Shown here: positions 19,103-28,770 of the stretch, piece after piece
How positions within the stretch are numbered: the stretch's first letter is position 1
How the letters are laid out: each line of letters starts with the position of its first letter
Program-made: the position numbers and the translations under genes
The notes under the pieces: model-generated
What the model saw: the letters and a program-made list of their open reading frames with translations, nothing else
Database searches by the model: none
Told to the model about the DNA's origin: nothing
NCBI RefSeq assembly: GCF_004168585.1
Contig: NZ_PGVH01000056.1
Location: forward strand, 62,001 to 126,000
Direction: 5' to 3'
DNA: 64,000 bases
From: Shewanella sp. OPT22
Lineage (GTDB): Bacteria > Pseudomonadota > Gammaproteobacteria > Enterobacterales > Shewanellaceae

Positions 19103-19801
19103 ATGCAAAGCAACACAAAGTGGTCGTATTTTAGTTACGTTTTGCTGGCATTATTTGCATTAGTTTCATTTGAAACTTTCGCTCATGGTGTCGATGACAA
19201 TACACGTGCTTTTTTACAAAATAACACTGGGGTGCAATTTATCCCATTTATGTATATTGGCGCGAAACATATGGTGACAGGTTACGATCACCTATTGTTT
19301 TTAGTCGGCGTATTATTCTTTTTATTCAAAGCCAAAGACGTCCTACTCTACGTCAGTATGTTTACTTTAGGCCATAGCTTAACCTTGATGGCTGGTGTGA
19401 TGTTTAACATCGAATTCAACGCCTACATTATCGATGCCATTATCGGTTTATCTGTCGTTTACAAAGGTTTTGATAATTTAGGTGGCTTTGAAAAGCTTTT
19501 AGGCTATCAACCCGATACTAAAAAGGCCGTGCTGATCTTCGGCTTATTCCATGGCTTTGGTTTAGCGACCAAAATCCAAGAATTCCAACTGCCTACCGAT
19601 GGCCTTTTCACCAACATGATCGCCTTCAATATCGGAGTCGAATTGGGTCAATTTTTAGCATTAATGTTCATACTGCTCGCCATCAATCTTTGGCGACAGC
19701 ATAAAAGCTATTTCAAATTTTCCGCCATCTCTAACACAGCTTTAATGGCTGGAGGCTTCATGTTAATTGGCATGCAGATGACCGGTTTTTTCGTGAGTTA
19801 A
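19103..19801 (+). CDS. HupE/UreJ-family membrane protein
   Basis: A 232-residue integral membrane protein with an N-terminal signal-like helix and about six further helices. The family features are the early HGVDD histidine, HMVTGYDHLLFLVGVLFF, and HSLTLM in a later helix. HupE/UreJ proteins transport nickel or cobalt, or accompany metal systems. Its place right behind a CzcA-type pump, followed by a membrane-anchor gene and a DUF6488 gene, suggests an accessory role in metal handling. The direction of transport is unknown. Confidence 0.85.
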   Translation: MQSNTKWSYFSYVLLALFALVSFETFAHGVDDNTRAFLQNNTGVQFIPFMYIGAKHMVTGYDHLLFLVGVLFFLFKAKDVLLYVSMFTLGHSLTLMAGVMFNIEFNAYIIDAIIGLSVVYKGFDNLGGFEKLLGYQPDTKKAVLIFGLFHGFGLATKIQEFQLPTDGLFTNMIAFNIGVELGQFLALMFILLAINLWRQHKSYFKFSAISNTALMAGGFMLIGMQMTGFFVS

Positions 19802-19839
19802 ATTTTAGAAAATAAGTTAGATACAAGAGAATTTTTATA

Positions 19840-20361
19840 ATGAATGCACATTTAAGTACCAAATCCCTTATCAAAGCAACCTTAATATCTCTGGTTGTTG
19901 CCGCTTTCACACTGGTATTGTTTATCTTGCCAGCCGAATACAACATTGATCCAACAGGTATTGGCCAAAAACTAGGGCTAACCATTCTAAACCCTAGCTC
20001 TGAAGCAACAATAAACACATCTCCCAAGACGGCCTCTTCAGAAGGTGAAGATACCGTCACGTTAACCGTACCTACTGGTCGTGGTATTGAGTACAAACTT
20101 GCCATAGAGCAATTCCAAAAAGTGAAGTATGAATGGCTTACTGATGGAGCAGATGTATACGTTGATCTTCATGGTGAACCTCGTGGCGATACTACTGGCT
20201 ACTTCGAAAGCTACACCATTGCTACCACACCTGACATGCAGGGCAGCTTCACTGCTCCGTTTGCAGGCTCTCATGGTTGGTACTTTAAAAACAAGACCGA
20301 CTCTGACATCCAAATTCAACTGACTTTCAGCGGCGACTACGTCATTGAAGGTTTGAAGTAA
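19840..20361 (+). CDS. Single-pass membrane anchor protein of the metal-efflux cluster
   Basis: A 173-residue protein with one N-terminal membrane helix (about residues 11-32, LIKATLISLVVAAFTLVLFIL) and a periplasmic domain. The C-terminal half has a beta-rich look (YKLAIEQFQKVKYEW, AGSHGWYFKNKTDSDI), seen in small proteins annotated only as transmembrane anchor proteins next to HupE genes. It lies 38 bases after the HupE-like gene. The role is unknown; its constant company with metal RND clusters is my recollection, not a search result. Confidence 0.7.
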   Translation: MNAHLSTKSLIKATLISLVVAAFTLVLFILPAEYNIDPTGIGQKLGLTILNPSSEATINTSPKTASSEGEDTVTLTVPTGRGIEYKLAIEQFQKVKYEWLTDGADVYVDLHGEPRGDTTGYFESYTIATTPDMQGSFTAPFAGSHGWYFKNKTDSDIQIQLTFSGDYVIEGLK

Positions 20362-20404
20362 ATATCACTTAGATTGAACTAAAAAAACCAATAAGGAAAA
20401 CACA

Positions 20405-20770
20405 ATGCGTTTATTATCCGTAATAGTAACTGTAACTACACTTTTGATAGTCCAACCTAGCTTTGCTCATGGCGATGGTCATGGTCATCAACCAACTCTT
20501 TCTGCTGATGGGGCCATTTCTGTGGCAGTCAAAGCCGCTAAAAAAATGAGCTTTAAAGATATGGGCTTAGCGATTGGAAAACTTGATACTTCATGGGGCA
20601 AAATTAACCCAGAGAATTTTAAAGTAGTTGAGCGCAATGCGATGGGTTATATCATAGTAGCGACGAATGATGACACAGAAACTCTCGTATTTTCCGTTTC
20701 AAAGGAAGGTCGCTTAATTGATGTAGTGAACCGCCAGACATTTGAAAAATCGCACGGCCACAGCCATTAA
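20405..20770 (+). CDS. Small periplasmic histidine-rich protein, DUF6488-like
   Basis: A 121-residue protein with a signal peptide (cleavage likely after PSFA), an HGDGHGHQ histidine cluster at the mature N-terminus, and SHGHSH at the C-terminus. Both ends look able to bind divalent metal. The core (MSFKDMGLAIGKLDTSWGKI) fits the DUF6488 family as I remember it. It is last in the efflux operon, followed by a strong terminator. A role as periplasmic metal carrier or sensor is inference. Confidence 0.75.
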   Translation: MRLLSVIVTVTTLLIVQPSFAHGDGHGHQPTLSADGAISVAVKAAKKMSFKDMGLAIGKLDTSWGKINPENFKVVERNAMGYIIVATNDDTETLVFSVSKEGRLIDVVNRQTFEKSHGHSH

Positions 20771-20788
20771 TATTCACCCATAAATTAA

Positions 20789-20812
20789 AAAGGTCGGCAA
20801 GTGCCGACCTTT
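20789..20812. terminator. Intrinsic terminator, end of efflux operon
   Basis: AAAGGTCGGCA and TGCCGACCTTT form a perfect 11-bp stem with a 2-base centre, followed by TTATTGTTAT. It lies 18 bases after the DUF6488 stop and before the convergent curlin gene, so it can serve both directions. Confidence 0.85.
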
Positions 20813-20834
20813 ATTGTTATCCGAAAACGTTGAA

Positions 20835-22067
20835 TTAGTTTTGAGTAACGACTGCAGAATTGCTTGTACCTGCTTGAGTAACATTGATGCTGTTTACAGA
20901 ACCTGTAGAAGAACCCGTAACGCTATTCAAATCACCCGTTTGACTGATATTGATAATATTATCTGAACCCGTTAACTGGAATTCGTCATTTACATCTTCA
21001 ATACCAGAGATATCATTTGATGAACCAGATTGGGCAAGCTCAATCGAATTACTGTCACCTGTTGTTAAAATATCAATCATATTGATATCACCCGCTTGGC
21101 TAGCATCAACAGTATTATCATTACCTGAAGTGTTAATACGTGCGTAATGGCTATCACCATCTTGGGTTAATGATACTGTATTAGTATCACCTGTAACGGT
21201 CATGTCAGTGCGGTTTGTTACGCCGTATTGAGTGATGCTCACAACATTGCCGTCACCATTAAATGAAGCAAGATCGTCGCCACCAACGTTATTTCGATCG
21301 CCGTCTTGATAGACGCTGATGTCGTTATTACTTCCATTAACATCCTGCAATCGAGACGTGTTGCGGTTATCAATTTGAGTCACACTAAAGCTATTCGTAT
21401 GACCAACAGTTCCTTCAATGTATGATGAGTTTGAACGGCCATCCTGATCAAGATTAAAGGTATTATCATCAAAGTTCACATAATGAATATGAGAGTTATT
21501 GTATTCACCATTTTGTGAGATATTCGCTTCGTTACGATTAGCTTCTTGGAATGAGTAGAAATCACTGTAGTTACCTGTTCCAGTCTGCTCTAAAGTATGT
21601 CTATTTTCATCGCCATTGAAGTAATAATAACTACCGTTATATTGACCGTCCTGTGTGACAAAGTTTACATTTAAGTCACCACGAGTCGTATGGTAAGACG
21701 AGTTTGAAGTACCGGACTGAGCAACACTATTGTTATTGCTATCACCCGTTACTCGTACATTGTTTCTGTTTGAATCACCAGATTGGTTTATATCTTGATA
21801 GTTTCCGTAATTGCGTGACTCTACTGACGACTCATTAGCATTACCATCTTGAACAACGTTTGTCTCTTGATTATCACCAATTTGCTCAATCGAACTTTGG
21901 TTGTTGCTACCAAATTGCAAAGCTAATACTGACTGGCCTTCATTAGTGCTGGCTGCTGCATTTTCTTGATTAACTGTTATTTGGTTATTATCACCAGCTA
22001 CAGCAGAAAAACTGATTGCAGAACTTATAGCAATTGCAACTAGTGACATCCTTGTTTTATTACTCAT
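20835..22067 (-). CDS. Curlin-repeat (CsgA/CsgB-like) secreted protein
   Basis: Start chosen at the ATG giving MSNKTRMSLVAIAIS (22067), preceded by GGGAAG; the frame is open further upstream but without such a site. After a signal peptide (ending FSAVAG) almost the whole protein, about 380 residues, consists of repeats of roughly 20-24 residues with the curlin pattern of regularly spaced N, Q, G and S (for example IEQIGDNQETNVVQDGNAN, VTQAGTSNSAVVTQ). Such proteins form amyloid-like fibres outside the cell. The count of repeats (around 17) is much higher than CsgA. No csgE, csgF or csgG is near, so secretion must rely on genes elsewhere. Confidence 0.8.
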   Translation of the reverse strand: MSNKTRMSLVAIAISSAISFSAVAGDNNQITVNQENAAASTNEGQSVLALQFGSNNQSSIEQIGDNQETNVVQDGNANESSVESRNYGNYQDINQSGDSNRNNVRVTGDSNNNSVAQSGTSNSSYHTTRGDLNVNFVTQDGQYNGSYYYFNGDENRHTLEQTGTGNYSDFYSFQEANRNEANISQNGEYNNSHIHYVNFDDNTFNLDQDGRSNSSYIEGTVGHTNSFSVTQIDNRNTSRLQDVNGSNNDISVYQDGDRNNVGGDDLASFNGDGNVVSITQYGVTNRTDMTVTGDTNTVSLTQDGDSHYARINTSGNDNTVDASQAGDINMIDILTTGDSNSIELAQSGSSNDISGIEDVNDEFQLTGSDNIINISQTGDLNSVTGSSTGSVNSINVTQAGTSNSAVVTQN

Positions 22068-22345
22068 TGCGCTTCCCTTTTTTATTAAAAATAACATTGA
22101 ATTCAATTAACGTTTGAATATTGTATAAACCCTGCACTAAGTTACTGTTTAGGAATAATTTAACAATTAGAAAAAGGTATAGACTTGATAACGTCACAAA
22201 AATAACAGAGAGTCGAAACAAACTAAAAAAGCATTATTTTACAAAGAGTTAAGCTGAAACAAAAAGTAAACTTCTTAAATTAAAAAGAGAGACTACTAGC
22301 CAAAAGTATTACTCTGTCTTCTATAGTACTTTCAGCTAAAACCGT

Positions 22346-23035
22346 CTAATGAGATCCATCGACTAAATTTACTAGCTTTTCAGCATCGAGTAATTCATAA
22401 CCAGATTGAGTTTTTTGCAGAATACCACCCACGACAAACTCTTTAATGACCCTTCGGTAAACCCTTTCTGAACATCCAAACCGAGCTGCTTCGTCTACTT
22501 GTTTTTCAAAATGACAGATTGATGCCCCAGTCTGATGACGATGCAAAATATCTGATGCCACGTTAAATGAAAGCGGATTAAGAATATAAGAAAAGGAAGT
22601 ATCAATGATCTCTTTATAGCGTACAGTCATTACATAGCAGTACCATAATGCTATTTCACTGTGTTCTTGCATTAACTCTAAAAGAGTCTGAACCGGTACA
22701 ATTTTTAAAGTTAAAGGCTTAGTGGCAATAACATCAAACCAATTTTCTTCATCTACTAACACTTCAACTTCACCATACAAACGATTTTGCTCTTTTGTTG
22801 CAGGTAGAATTAAGCTTCTGCCATTCTCAGACAAATACTGAATCGAAATATCAGTATCGTTATTTTGCTCCCAATAAAAGTAATTATGCTTTTCTCCTTT
22901 TCGAAGAATGTATTCCCCATTATCAAAAGAGATTTGCTTAAGATTCAATGTTGATAGAATCGAGATTAACTTGGACTTTCCGACTTCGCTCACACTTTTC
23001 AGCATAAAATTCCAACACTCTGTGCAAGAGGACAA
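22346..23035 (-). CDS. Crp/Fnr-family transcriptional regulator
   Basis: A 229-residue protein with an N-terminal cyclic-nucleotide-binding-like beta barrel (YILRKGEKHNYFYWEQ, RLYGEVEVLVDEENW), a long dimerisation helix, and a C-terminal winged helix (DEAARFGCSERVYRRVIKEFVVGGIL). The glycine-glutamate turn GEVEVL mimics the GELAL of CRP, but the arginine and serine that bind cAMP are not apparent. It resembles E. coli YeiL in layout. It diverges from deoD with 63 bases between, so deoD is its likely target. Confidence 0.82.
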   Translation of the reverse strand: MSSCTECWNFMLKSVSEVGKSKLISILSTLNLKQISFDNGEYILRKGEKHNYFYWEQNNDTDISIQYLSENGRSLILPATKEQNRLYGEVEVLVDEENWFDVIATKPLTLKIVPVQTLLELMQEHSEIALWYCYVMTVRYKEIIDTSFSYILNPLSFNVASDILHRHQTGASICHFEKQVDEAARFGCSERVYRRVIKEFVVGGILQKTQSGYELLDAEKLVNLVDGSH

Positions 23036-23098
23036 TTGTCCTCTTATTTCGGTTTAATGCTCACTATTATGACCTCAAACCATTAGAGGAGAAACACA

Positions 23099-23800
23099 AT
23101 GACACCACATATCAATGCTAATAAAGGTGATTTTGCTGAAACAATATTTATGCCTGGCGATCCACTCAGAGCAAAATACATCGCAGAAAATTTTTTAGAA
23201 GAGGCCGTAGAAGTTTGTAATGTTCGTGGCATGCTTGGTTTCACCGGGAATTATAAAGGTAAACGTGTCTCTGTTATGGGGCACGGAATGGGCATTCCAT
23301 CTGTATCTATTTATGTCCATGAGTTAATTAAGTTCTATGATGTAAAAACCATTATTCGAATTGGTAGTGCTGGTGGTGTCGCCCTTGACGCTAAAGTAAG
23401 AGATATTGTGGTTGCAACAGGTGCAGGAACAGCATCTCTCACTAATCGCAGTAAGTTCGCAGGTTACGACTGCCCTGCAACGCCAACTTTTGATTTAGCA
23501 TTGCGCTGTCACAAAACAGCTGAAGCATTGGGTATTGAAGCCAAATTCGGCAACATTTTCACTAATGACTTATTTTATGGTTCAGATCCAGCGCTTATCC
23601 CAACATTACAGAAAATGAATATTTTAGGAGTCGAAATGGAAACAGCTGCGCTTTATACCTTGGCAATGGAGCATGGTGTGAATGCACTGAGTATCCTAAC
23701 GATTTCAGACCATATTGTTACTGGTGAAGAAACCACAAGTGAGGAACGCCAAAACGGTTTTAATAATATGGTTAAACTCGCACTGGAAACTGGAATATAA
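23099..23800 (+). CDS. deoD: Purine-nucleoside phosphorylase, DeoD type
   Basis: Cytoplasmic hexameric enzyme that splits purine nucleosides with phosphate into base and ribose-1-phosphate. Features are the N-terminal MTPHINANKGDFAE, phosphate-binding GDPLRAKYIA and RIGSAGG, and the catalytic region SDHIVTGEETTSEER with its aspartate. The 233 residues fit DeoD. It is a single gene here, not in a deoCABD cluster. GAGGAG lies about 10 bases before ATG 23099. The Crp/Fnr gene is divergent and may sense nucleoside or energy status (inference). Confidence 0.95.
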   Translation: MTPHINANKGDFAETIFMPGDPLRAKYIAENFLEEAVEVCNVRGMLGFTGNYKGKRVSVMGHGMGIPSVSIYVHELIKFYDVKTIIRIGSAGGVALDAKVRDIVVATGAGTASLTNRSKFAGYDCPATPTFDLALRCHKTAEALGIEAKFGNIFTNDLFYGSDPALIPTLQKMNILGVEMETAALYTLAMEHGVNALSILTISDHIVTGEETTSEERQNGFNNMVKLALETGI

Positions 23801-23910
23801 CTTTTTCTAGTTGCTCAAATATCAATCTCAACCTTGTGGAGGATGTCGTATATTTAAGTTCAAAGTTTTGCTATTATGCTGGGCTATTTTAAAATAAGGG
23901 GTAGCTCAGC

Positions 23911-24240
23911 GTGCAAGGCGCCGAATTAAGAGATTTTATCATCGACAAAGTTGATGATCTAAAAGCAAAAGATATCATTTCACTTGATGTACAAGATAAA
24001 TCAACTATCACAGACTACATGGTGATCTGTTCAGGTACATCAAAGACTCATGTTAAATCTATTGCAGAATATATCGCATTAGAAACTAAAAACGCAGGAT
24101 TTCCACCAGTAGGCATCGAAGGCCGAAGTGGCAGTGAATGGGTTCTTGTAGATATGGGTGATGTTATCTTGCATGTGATGCAAGACCAAACTCGAGACTT
24201 TTATCAATTAGAAAAGCTGTGGTCTGATAATCACGCTTAA
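23911..24240 (+). CDS. rsfS: Ribosome silencing factor RsfS
   Basis: Binds ribosomal protein uL14 and blocks subunit joining when nutrients fall. Family features are KDIISLDVQDKSTITDYMVICSGTS and GIEGRSGSEWVLVDMGDVILHVM. The 109 residues are usual. It uses a GTG start at 23911 with GGGG about 12 bases before. It leads rsfS-rlmH-mrdA-rodA-mltB-rlpA. In Shewanella it directly follows nadD; here 15 kb intervene, so a promoter upstream of it (23801-23910) should now be needed. Confidence 0.94.
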   Translation: MQGAELRDFIIDKVDDLKAKDIISLDVQDKSTITDYMVICSGTSKTHVKSIAEYIALETKNAGFPPVGIEGRSGSEWVLVDMGDVILHVMQDQTRDFYQLEKLWSDNHA

Positions 24241-24283
24241 TGGGTTGTTCTCTATCAGCCTTATTACATGAGAACAATTTAAT

Positions 24284-24754
24284 ATGAAATTACAATTGAT
24301 TGCAGTTGGCACTAAAATGCCATCTTGGGTTACTCAAGGTTTTCAGGAATATCAGAGGCGATTTCCACGAGATATGCCGCTTGAATTGCTTGAAATCCCA
24401 GCAGGGAAACGTGGTAAAAATGCAGATATTGCACGAATCCTTCATAAAGAAGGCGAGCAAATGCTTGCTGCAATTCCCAAAGGCAATCGTATTGTAACTC
24501 TTGATTTACCTGGAAAAAATTTAACGACTCCGGCCCTTGCAACTGCCATTAATAAATGGCAACTTGATGGTCGGGATGTCAGTTTATTGATTGGCGGACC
24601 AGAAGGACTTGCACCAGCCTGTAAACAAGCTGCTCAAGAGAGTTGGTGTTTATCAGCGCTTACTCTTCCCCATCCTTTGGTTCGTATTGTTGTCTCTGAA
24701 AGCCTTTATCGGGCTTGGAGTGTGAACAATAACCATCCTTACCACCGAGAGTAA
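24284..24754 (+). CDS. rlmH: 23S rRNA pseudouridine-1915 N3-methyltransferase
   Basis: SPOUT-class methyltransferase acting on the assembled 70S ribosome at helix 69. The AdoMet-binding knot is visible in [11 protein letters not shown] and [24 protein letters not shown], with the C-terminal NNHPYHRE. The length of 156 residues equals the E. coli protein. It follows rsfS after 43 bases, the conserved pairing. Confidence 0.96.
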   Translation: MKLQLIAVGTKMPSWVTQGFQEYQRRFPRDMPLELLEIPAGKRGKNADIARILHKEGEQMLAAIPKGNRIVTLDLPGKNLTTPALATAINKWQLDGRDVSLLIGGPEGLAPACKQAAQESWCLSALTLPHPLVRIVVSESLYRAWSVNNNHPYHRE

Positions 24755-24802
24755 CAATATAATTACCTACAGTTAGCTAGGACTGATTTCGGAGAAACAT
24801 CA

Positions 24803-26659
24803 GTGTCGCCAAAAAAGCGAATGACCATACATGATCACGCCGCTGAGGCGTCACTGTTTAAACGCAGAGCATTTTTTACCTTTACTTGTGTTTTAGTGAT
24901 GATAGGGATATTGCTCACTAACCTTTATCGCCTACAAATTGAAGATTTTAAAGACTTTAGCACTCGTTCGAATGATAACCGAATTAGAGTTGTTCCTGTC
25001 GCACCAAGCCGTGGATTAATTTATGATCGTAACGGTCAGCTTCTGGCTGAAAATCGTCCTTTTTATACACTTCAAGTGCTTCCAGAAAAAGTAAAAAACA
25101 TAAATGAAACTCTGGAAAACCTTAAAAAAGTCATTCCAATATCTGATGATGAAATCGAAGACTTTAAAACCTCATTAAAATATCACCGTCGTTTCAAGCC
25201 GCTTTCACTCAAGAACCGCTTAACTCAAGAACAAGTTGCCGAGTTCAGCGTTAATCAATACAGATTTCCTGGTGTTTATGTAGACGCAGGGCTAAAGCGC
25301 TTTTATCCATATGGTTCACTTCTGACTCATGTTTTGGGGTATGTCGGAAGAATTAATCAAAAAGATCAAGCTCGCCTCGAAGCGAACGATGAGTGGAAAA
25401 ATTATGCGGCCACCAAAGACATTGGTAAACAAGGAATCGAACGTTATTACGAATCTCTGTTACACGGTAAGCCTGGTCACTTAGAAGAAGAAGTAAATAA
25501 CCGCGGCAGAACCATACGAACACTAAAAAGCACACCGCCAGTCCCTGGGCAGGACATCTACCTCACTATTGACTTGAACTTACAAGCAAAAGCGATGGAA
25601 CTGCTTAATGGCCGTCGTGGAACCGTAGTGGCCATCGATCCAAAAGATGGCGGTGTTTTGGCTATGGCTTCGAGCCCAAGTTACGACCCGAATCAATTTG
25701 TTCATGGTATTTCAAGTAAAGCTTACCGTGGTTTGCTTAACGATGATGCTCGACCATTAATTAATCGTGCAACTCAAGGACAATACTCGCCTGCATCCAC
25801 CATCAAACCATTAATGGCATTGGCGGGGCTGGAGGATAAAGTGGTAACGGAACAAACGCGTATTTGGGATCCTGGTTTTTGGCAAATCCCGAATGTTGAG
25901 CACAAGTACCGTGACTGGAAACGCTGGGGGCATGGTTGGGTAGATGTCCATGATGCAATTATTGATTCCTGTGACACCTATTTTTACGAGCTTGCCTACA
26001 AATTAGGGGTAAATCGCATTGCACAGTTTATGGCGCCTTTTGGATTTGGTGAAAGCACCGGCATCGACATTTTCGAAGAGTCTACAGGCAACTTACCAGA
26101 TAAAGATTGGAAGCGAATTAAGTACGAGCAACCATGGTACATCGGTGACACGATTTCTGTAGGTATTGGTCAGGGATACTGGACTGCAACGCCGATGCAA
26201 CTTGCTAAAGCGATAACAATTATTGCTAATAAAGGTGAGCGATTTGTCCCACACTTTTTGAAATCACTCCAAGATGATACCTCTAAAATAGATGCACCAA
26301 TCGATGAGCTACCTCCAATAAAACTGTCTAACCCACACAGTTGGGATATCGTAATTGATTCAATGTACCGCACTGCTATGAAAAAACGCTTTACACATTC
26401 ACCTTACATGGCAGCAATGAAAACGGGGACAGCCCAAGTTATTGGTATTGCGCAGGACCAGAAGTATGATGCGAAATCTATCAGTAAGAAACATCGGGAT
26501 AATGCTCTGACCGTTGCTTTTGCCCCTGTAGATGCCCCCAAAATTGTTGTTGCTGTCGTGCTAGAGAATGCGGGTTGGGGTGGCGATAATGCCGGCCCAG
26601 TGGCTAAAGGAATGTTAGATACTTATTTGCTTAATCCTGATGGGAGTTTAAAACAATGA
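24803..26659 (+). CDS. mrdA: Penicillin-binding protein 2 (transpeptidase of the elongasome)
   Basis: Cross-links new peptidoglycan during lateral wall growth, working with RodA and MreB. It has one N-terminal membrane helix (about residues 21-42), then the dimerisation domain, then the transpeptidase with SxxK in [12 protein letters not shown], SxD/N in DSCDTYFYE, and KTGTAQV. The 618 residues are normal. GTG start with GGAG 9 bases before. It ends in a 4-base overlap with rodA, which indicates coupled translation. Confidence 0.96.
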   Translation: MSPKKRMTIHDHAAEASLFKRRAFFTFTCVLVMIGILLTNLYRLQIEDFKDFSTRSNDNRIRVVPVAPSRGLIYDRNGQLLAENRPFYTLQVLPEKVKNINETLENLKKVIPISDDEIEDFKTSLKYHRRFKPLSLKNRLTQEQVAEFSVNQYRFPGVYVDAGLKRFYPYGSLLTHVLGYVGRINQKDQARLEANDEWKNYAATKDIGKQGIERYYESLLHGKPGHLEEEVNNRGRTIRTLKSTPPVPGQDIYLTIDLNLQAKAMELLNGRRGTVVAIDPKDGGVLAMASSPSYDPNQFVHGISSKAYRGLLNDDARPLINRATQGQYSPASTIKPLMALAGLEDKVVTEQTRIWDPGFWQIPNVEHKYRDWKRWGHGWVDVHDAIIDSCDTYFYELAYKLGVNRIAQFMAPFGFGESTGIDIFEESTGNLPDKDWKRIKYEQPWYIGDTISVGIGQGYWTATPMQLAKAITIIANKGERFVPHFLKSLQDDTSKIDAPIDELPPIKLSNPHSWDIVIDSMYRTAMKKRFTHSPYMAAMKTGTAQVIGIAQDQKYDAKSISKKHRDNALTVAFAPVDAPKIVVAVVLENAGWGGDNAGPVAKGMLDTYLLNPDGSLKQ

Positions 26660-27762
26660 ATTCAAGACACCATCGCCCTAACATATGGCGCAGACTCCAT
26701 ATTGATCTCCCGCTCTTAGTTGGCCTGTTAGCATTAATGACCTTTAGCATTTTTGTCATTTATTCAGCCAGCGGTGGCAGTTGGGCAATGATTGAACGTC
26801 AAGGTGTTCGTATTGGCCTGTCACTTTTTGTTATGTTTGTGGTAGCTCAAATTAACCCAGAAATATTGAGGCGCTGGGCACTTCCCATTTACTCAGTTGG
26901 AATAGCTTTGCTTCTCGGCGTTCACTTCTTTGGGGAGATCAACAAAGGCGCTCAGCGTTGGTTAAATCTAGGTTTTGTTGAATTTCAGCCTTCAGAGCTA
27001 ATGAAACTCGCCTTTCCTATCACGATGGCTTGGTATATCAGCAAGTTCCCACTTCCTCCAAAGAAACGTTACTTAGCAGGTGCTGCCGTTCTGCTCATTG
27101 TTCCAACGTTACTTATTGCTAAACAACCTGACTTAGGCACATCTATTCTTGTAGCAGCTTCAGGCGTTTTTGTATTGTTCTTATCAGGAATGAGTTGGTG
27201 GATTGTCGGCGGCATCATAGCCGCAGGCTTGGCTTTTTTACCCGTATTATGGTTTTTCTTGATGCACGATTACCAAAGAACTCGGGTACTTACGCTGTTA
27301 GATCCTGAAAAAGATCCCTTAGGTGCTGGCTATCATATTATCCAATCAACCATCGCAATTGGATCTGGTGGTCTTTGGGGTAAAGGCTGGTTACAAGGGA
27401 CGCAATCCCAATTAGAATTTTTGCCCGAACGTCACACTGACTTTATTTTTGCTGTAATTGGTGAAGAGTTCGGCCTTATTGGTAGCCTTTGCTTACTTGC
27501 TCTTTACCTATACGTTATCGGGCGTGGGCTTGTGATTGCATCAAGAGCACAAACCAGCTTTGCAAGATTATTAGCAGGAAGTATCACACTGACATTTTTC
27601 GTCTATATTTTTGTAAACATTGGTATGGTTTCGGGTATCTTACCCGTAGTCGGTGTTCCCTTGCCATTGATCAGTTATGGTGGTACTTCTATGATGACAT
27701 TGATGATTGGTTTTGGGATATTGATGAGCATTAATACTCATCGACGCTTTATTGATAGATAA
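26656..27762 (+). CDS. rodA: Peptidoglycan glycosyltransferase RodA
   Basis: SEDS-family polymerase that extends glycan strands from lipid II in the elongasome. About ten membrane helices are evident. Family motifs are [46 protein letters not shown] with the active-site region, and [15 protein letters not shown] near the end. Length 368 residues. Its start codon overlaps the mrdA stop, so PBP2 and RodA are made together. Confidence 0.96.
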   Translation: MNSRHHRPNIWRRLHIDLPLLVGLLALMTFSIFVIYSASGGSWAMIERQGVRIGLSLFVMFVVAQINPEILRRWALPIYSVGIALLLGVHFFGEINKGAQRWLNLGFVEFQPSELMKLAFPITMAWYISKFPLPPKKRYLAGAAVLLIVPTLLIAKQPDLGTSILVAASGVFVLFLSGMSWWIVGGIIAAGLAFLPVLWFFLMHDYQRTRVLTLLDPEKDPLGAGYHIIQSTIAIGSGGLWGKGWLQGTQSQLEFLPERHTDFIFAVIGEEFGLIGSLCLLALYLYVIGRGLVIASRAQTSFARLLAGSITLTFFVYIFVNIGMVSGILPVVGVPLPLISYGGTSMMTLMIGFGILMSINTHRRFIDR

Positions 27763-27777
27763 CAATATGGAATTTCT

Positions 27778-28770
27778 ATGTCTTTATTAAAAGGGTTTGC
27801 TGCTGCCAGTATTCTCGTGTGCTTTAGTTTTTCTTCCGCAGCAGTCGTATCAGAAGCACCACCTGCTCAGCTCAAAGCTGAGTTTATAAAAAAGCAAGTT
27901 AGTGACGGCATGCCAGAACAAGAGGTCAAAGCCTTATTGGCCAAAGCTCAGTATCAACAAGAAGTGATTGATGCGATCACTCGACCGTGGGAAGCAAAGC
28001 CGTGGCATCAATACTACCCAATATTTCTGACCGAAAAGCGGTTAACTAAAGGTTTAGCGTTTTGGAATACTTATCAAAAAGATATCGACCGAGCAGCGAA
28101 ACAATTTAATGTCGATCCACAAGTGATTGTTGCCATCATTGGTATTGAAACCTTCTATGGCGGCTATTTAGGAAAATATTCAGTGCTAGACGCACTCTAT
28201 AGCCTTGGATTTTATTATCCACCTAGAGGCAAGTTTTTCCGAAGTGAACTTGGGCATTTATTCCATCTAATTGATGAAGAAAACCTCGATATATCAAAGT
28301 TAAAAGGCTCTTATGCAGGCGCAATGGGCTATGGCCAATTCATTCCATCAAGCTACCGTCATTATTCAGTAAATTTTGATGATCAACATGGCCGTGATCT
28401 CATCGAAAGTCCTATAGATGCAATTGGTAGTGTGGCTAACTACTTACATCAACATGGTTGGCAAAAAGGTAACCCTGTTGCTTTGCAACTCGTCACCAAG
28501 GCGACACCAAAAGCCAAAGTCTGGTCAGGTGAACGGTTGAAATTAAAAGTTTCAGATATTCTATCGCCTTCTGTTTATCTTAAAGACAATATTGACTTAG
28601 ATGTTTCACAACCAACGATGCTCATAAAGCTCAAGCAGCCAGAAGCCACAGAGTATTGGTTAGGCTTAAAGAACTTCTATGTAATAACTCGATATAATCG
28701 AAGTCCATTATATGCAATGGCCGTTTACCAATTTAGCCAACAATTAAAGCAGGCTCATGAAAACCAATAA
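27778..28770 (+). CDS. mltB: Lytic murein transglycosylase B
   Basis: Cleaves glycan strands to anhydromuropeptides. After a signal peptide comes the MltB-type domain, with catalytic glutamate in GIETFYGGY, then GAMGYGQFIPSSYR and the C-terminal LKNFYVITRYNRSPLYAMAVY motif. At 330 residues it is shorter than E. coli MltB (361) and no lipobox is seen, so it may be a soluble periplasmic form. rlpA begins 14 bases before its end. Confidence 0.92.
   Translation: MSLLKGFAAASILVCFSFSSAAVVSEAPPAQLKAEFIKKQVSDGMPEQEVKALLAKAQYQQEVIDAITRPWEAKPWHQYYPIFLTEKRLTKGLAFWNTYQKDIDRAAKQFNVDPQVIVAIIGIETFYGGYLGKYSVLDALYSLGFYYPPRGKFFRSELGHLFHLIDEENLDISKLKGSYAGAMGYGQFIPSSYRHYSVNFDDQHGRDLIESPIDAIGSVANYLHQHGWQKGNPVALQLVTKATPKAKVWSGERLKLKVSDILSPSVYLKDNIDLDVSQPTMLIKLKQPEATEYWLGLKNFYVITRYNRSPLYAMAVYQFSQQLKQAHENQ

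Noticed and set aside
21000-22000. Repetitive DNA suggesting a CRISPR array or satellite
   Set aside because: The periodicity is protein-level (curlin repeats); the DNA units are not identical and no spacers of fixed length exist.
23898-23925. Sequence GGGGTAGCTCAGCGTG resembling the 5' part of a tRNA
   Set aside because: Only the D-arm part matches; no anticodon or acceptor stem can be drawn, and it is the rsfS ribosome binding region.
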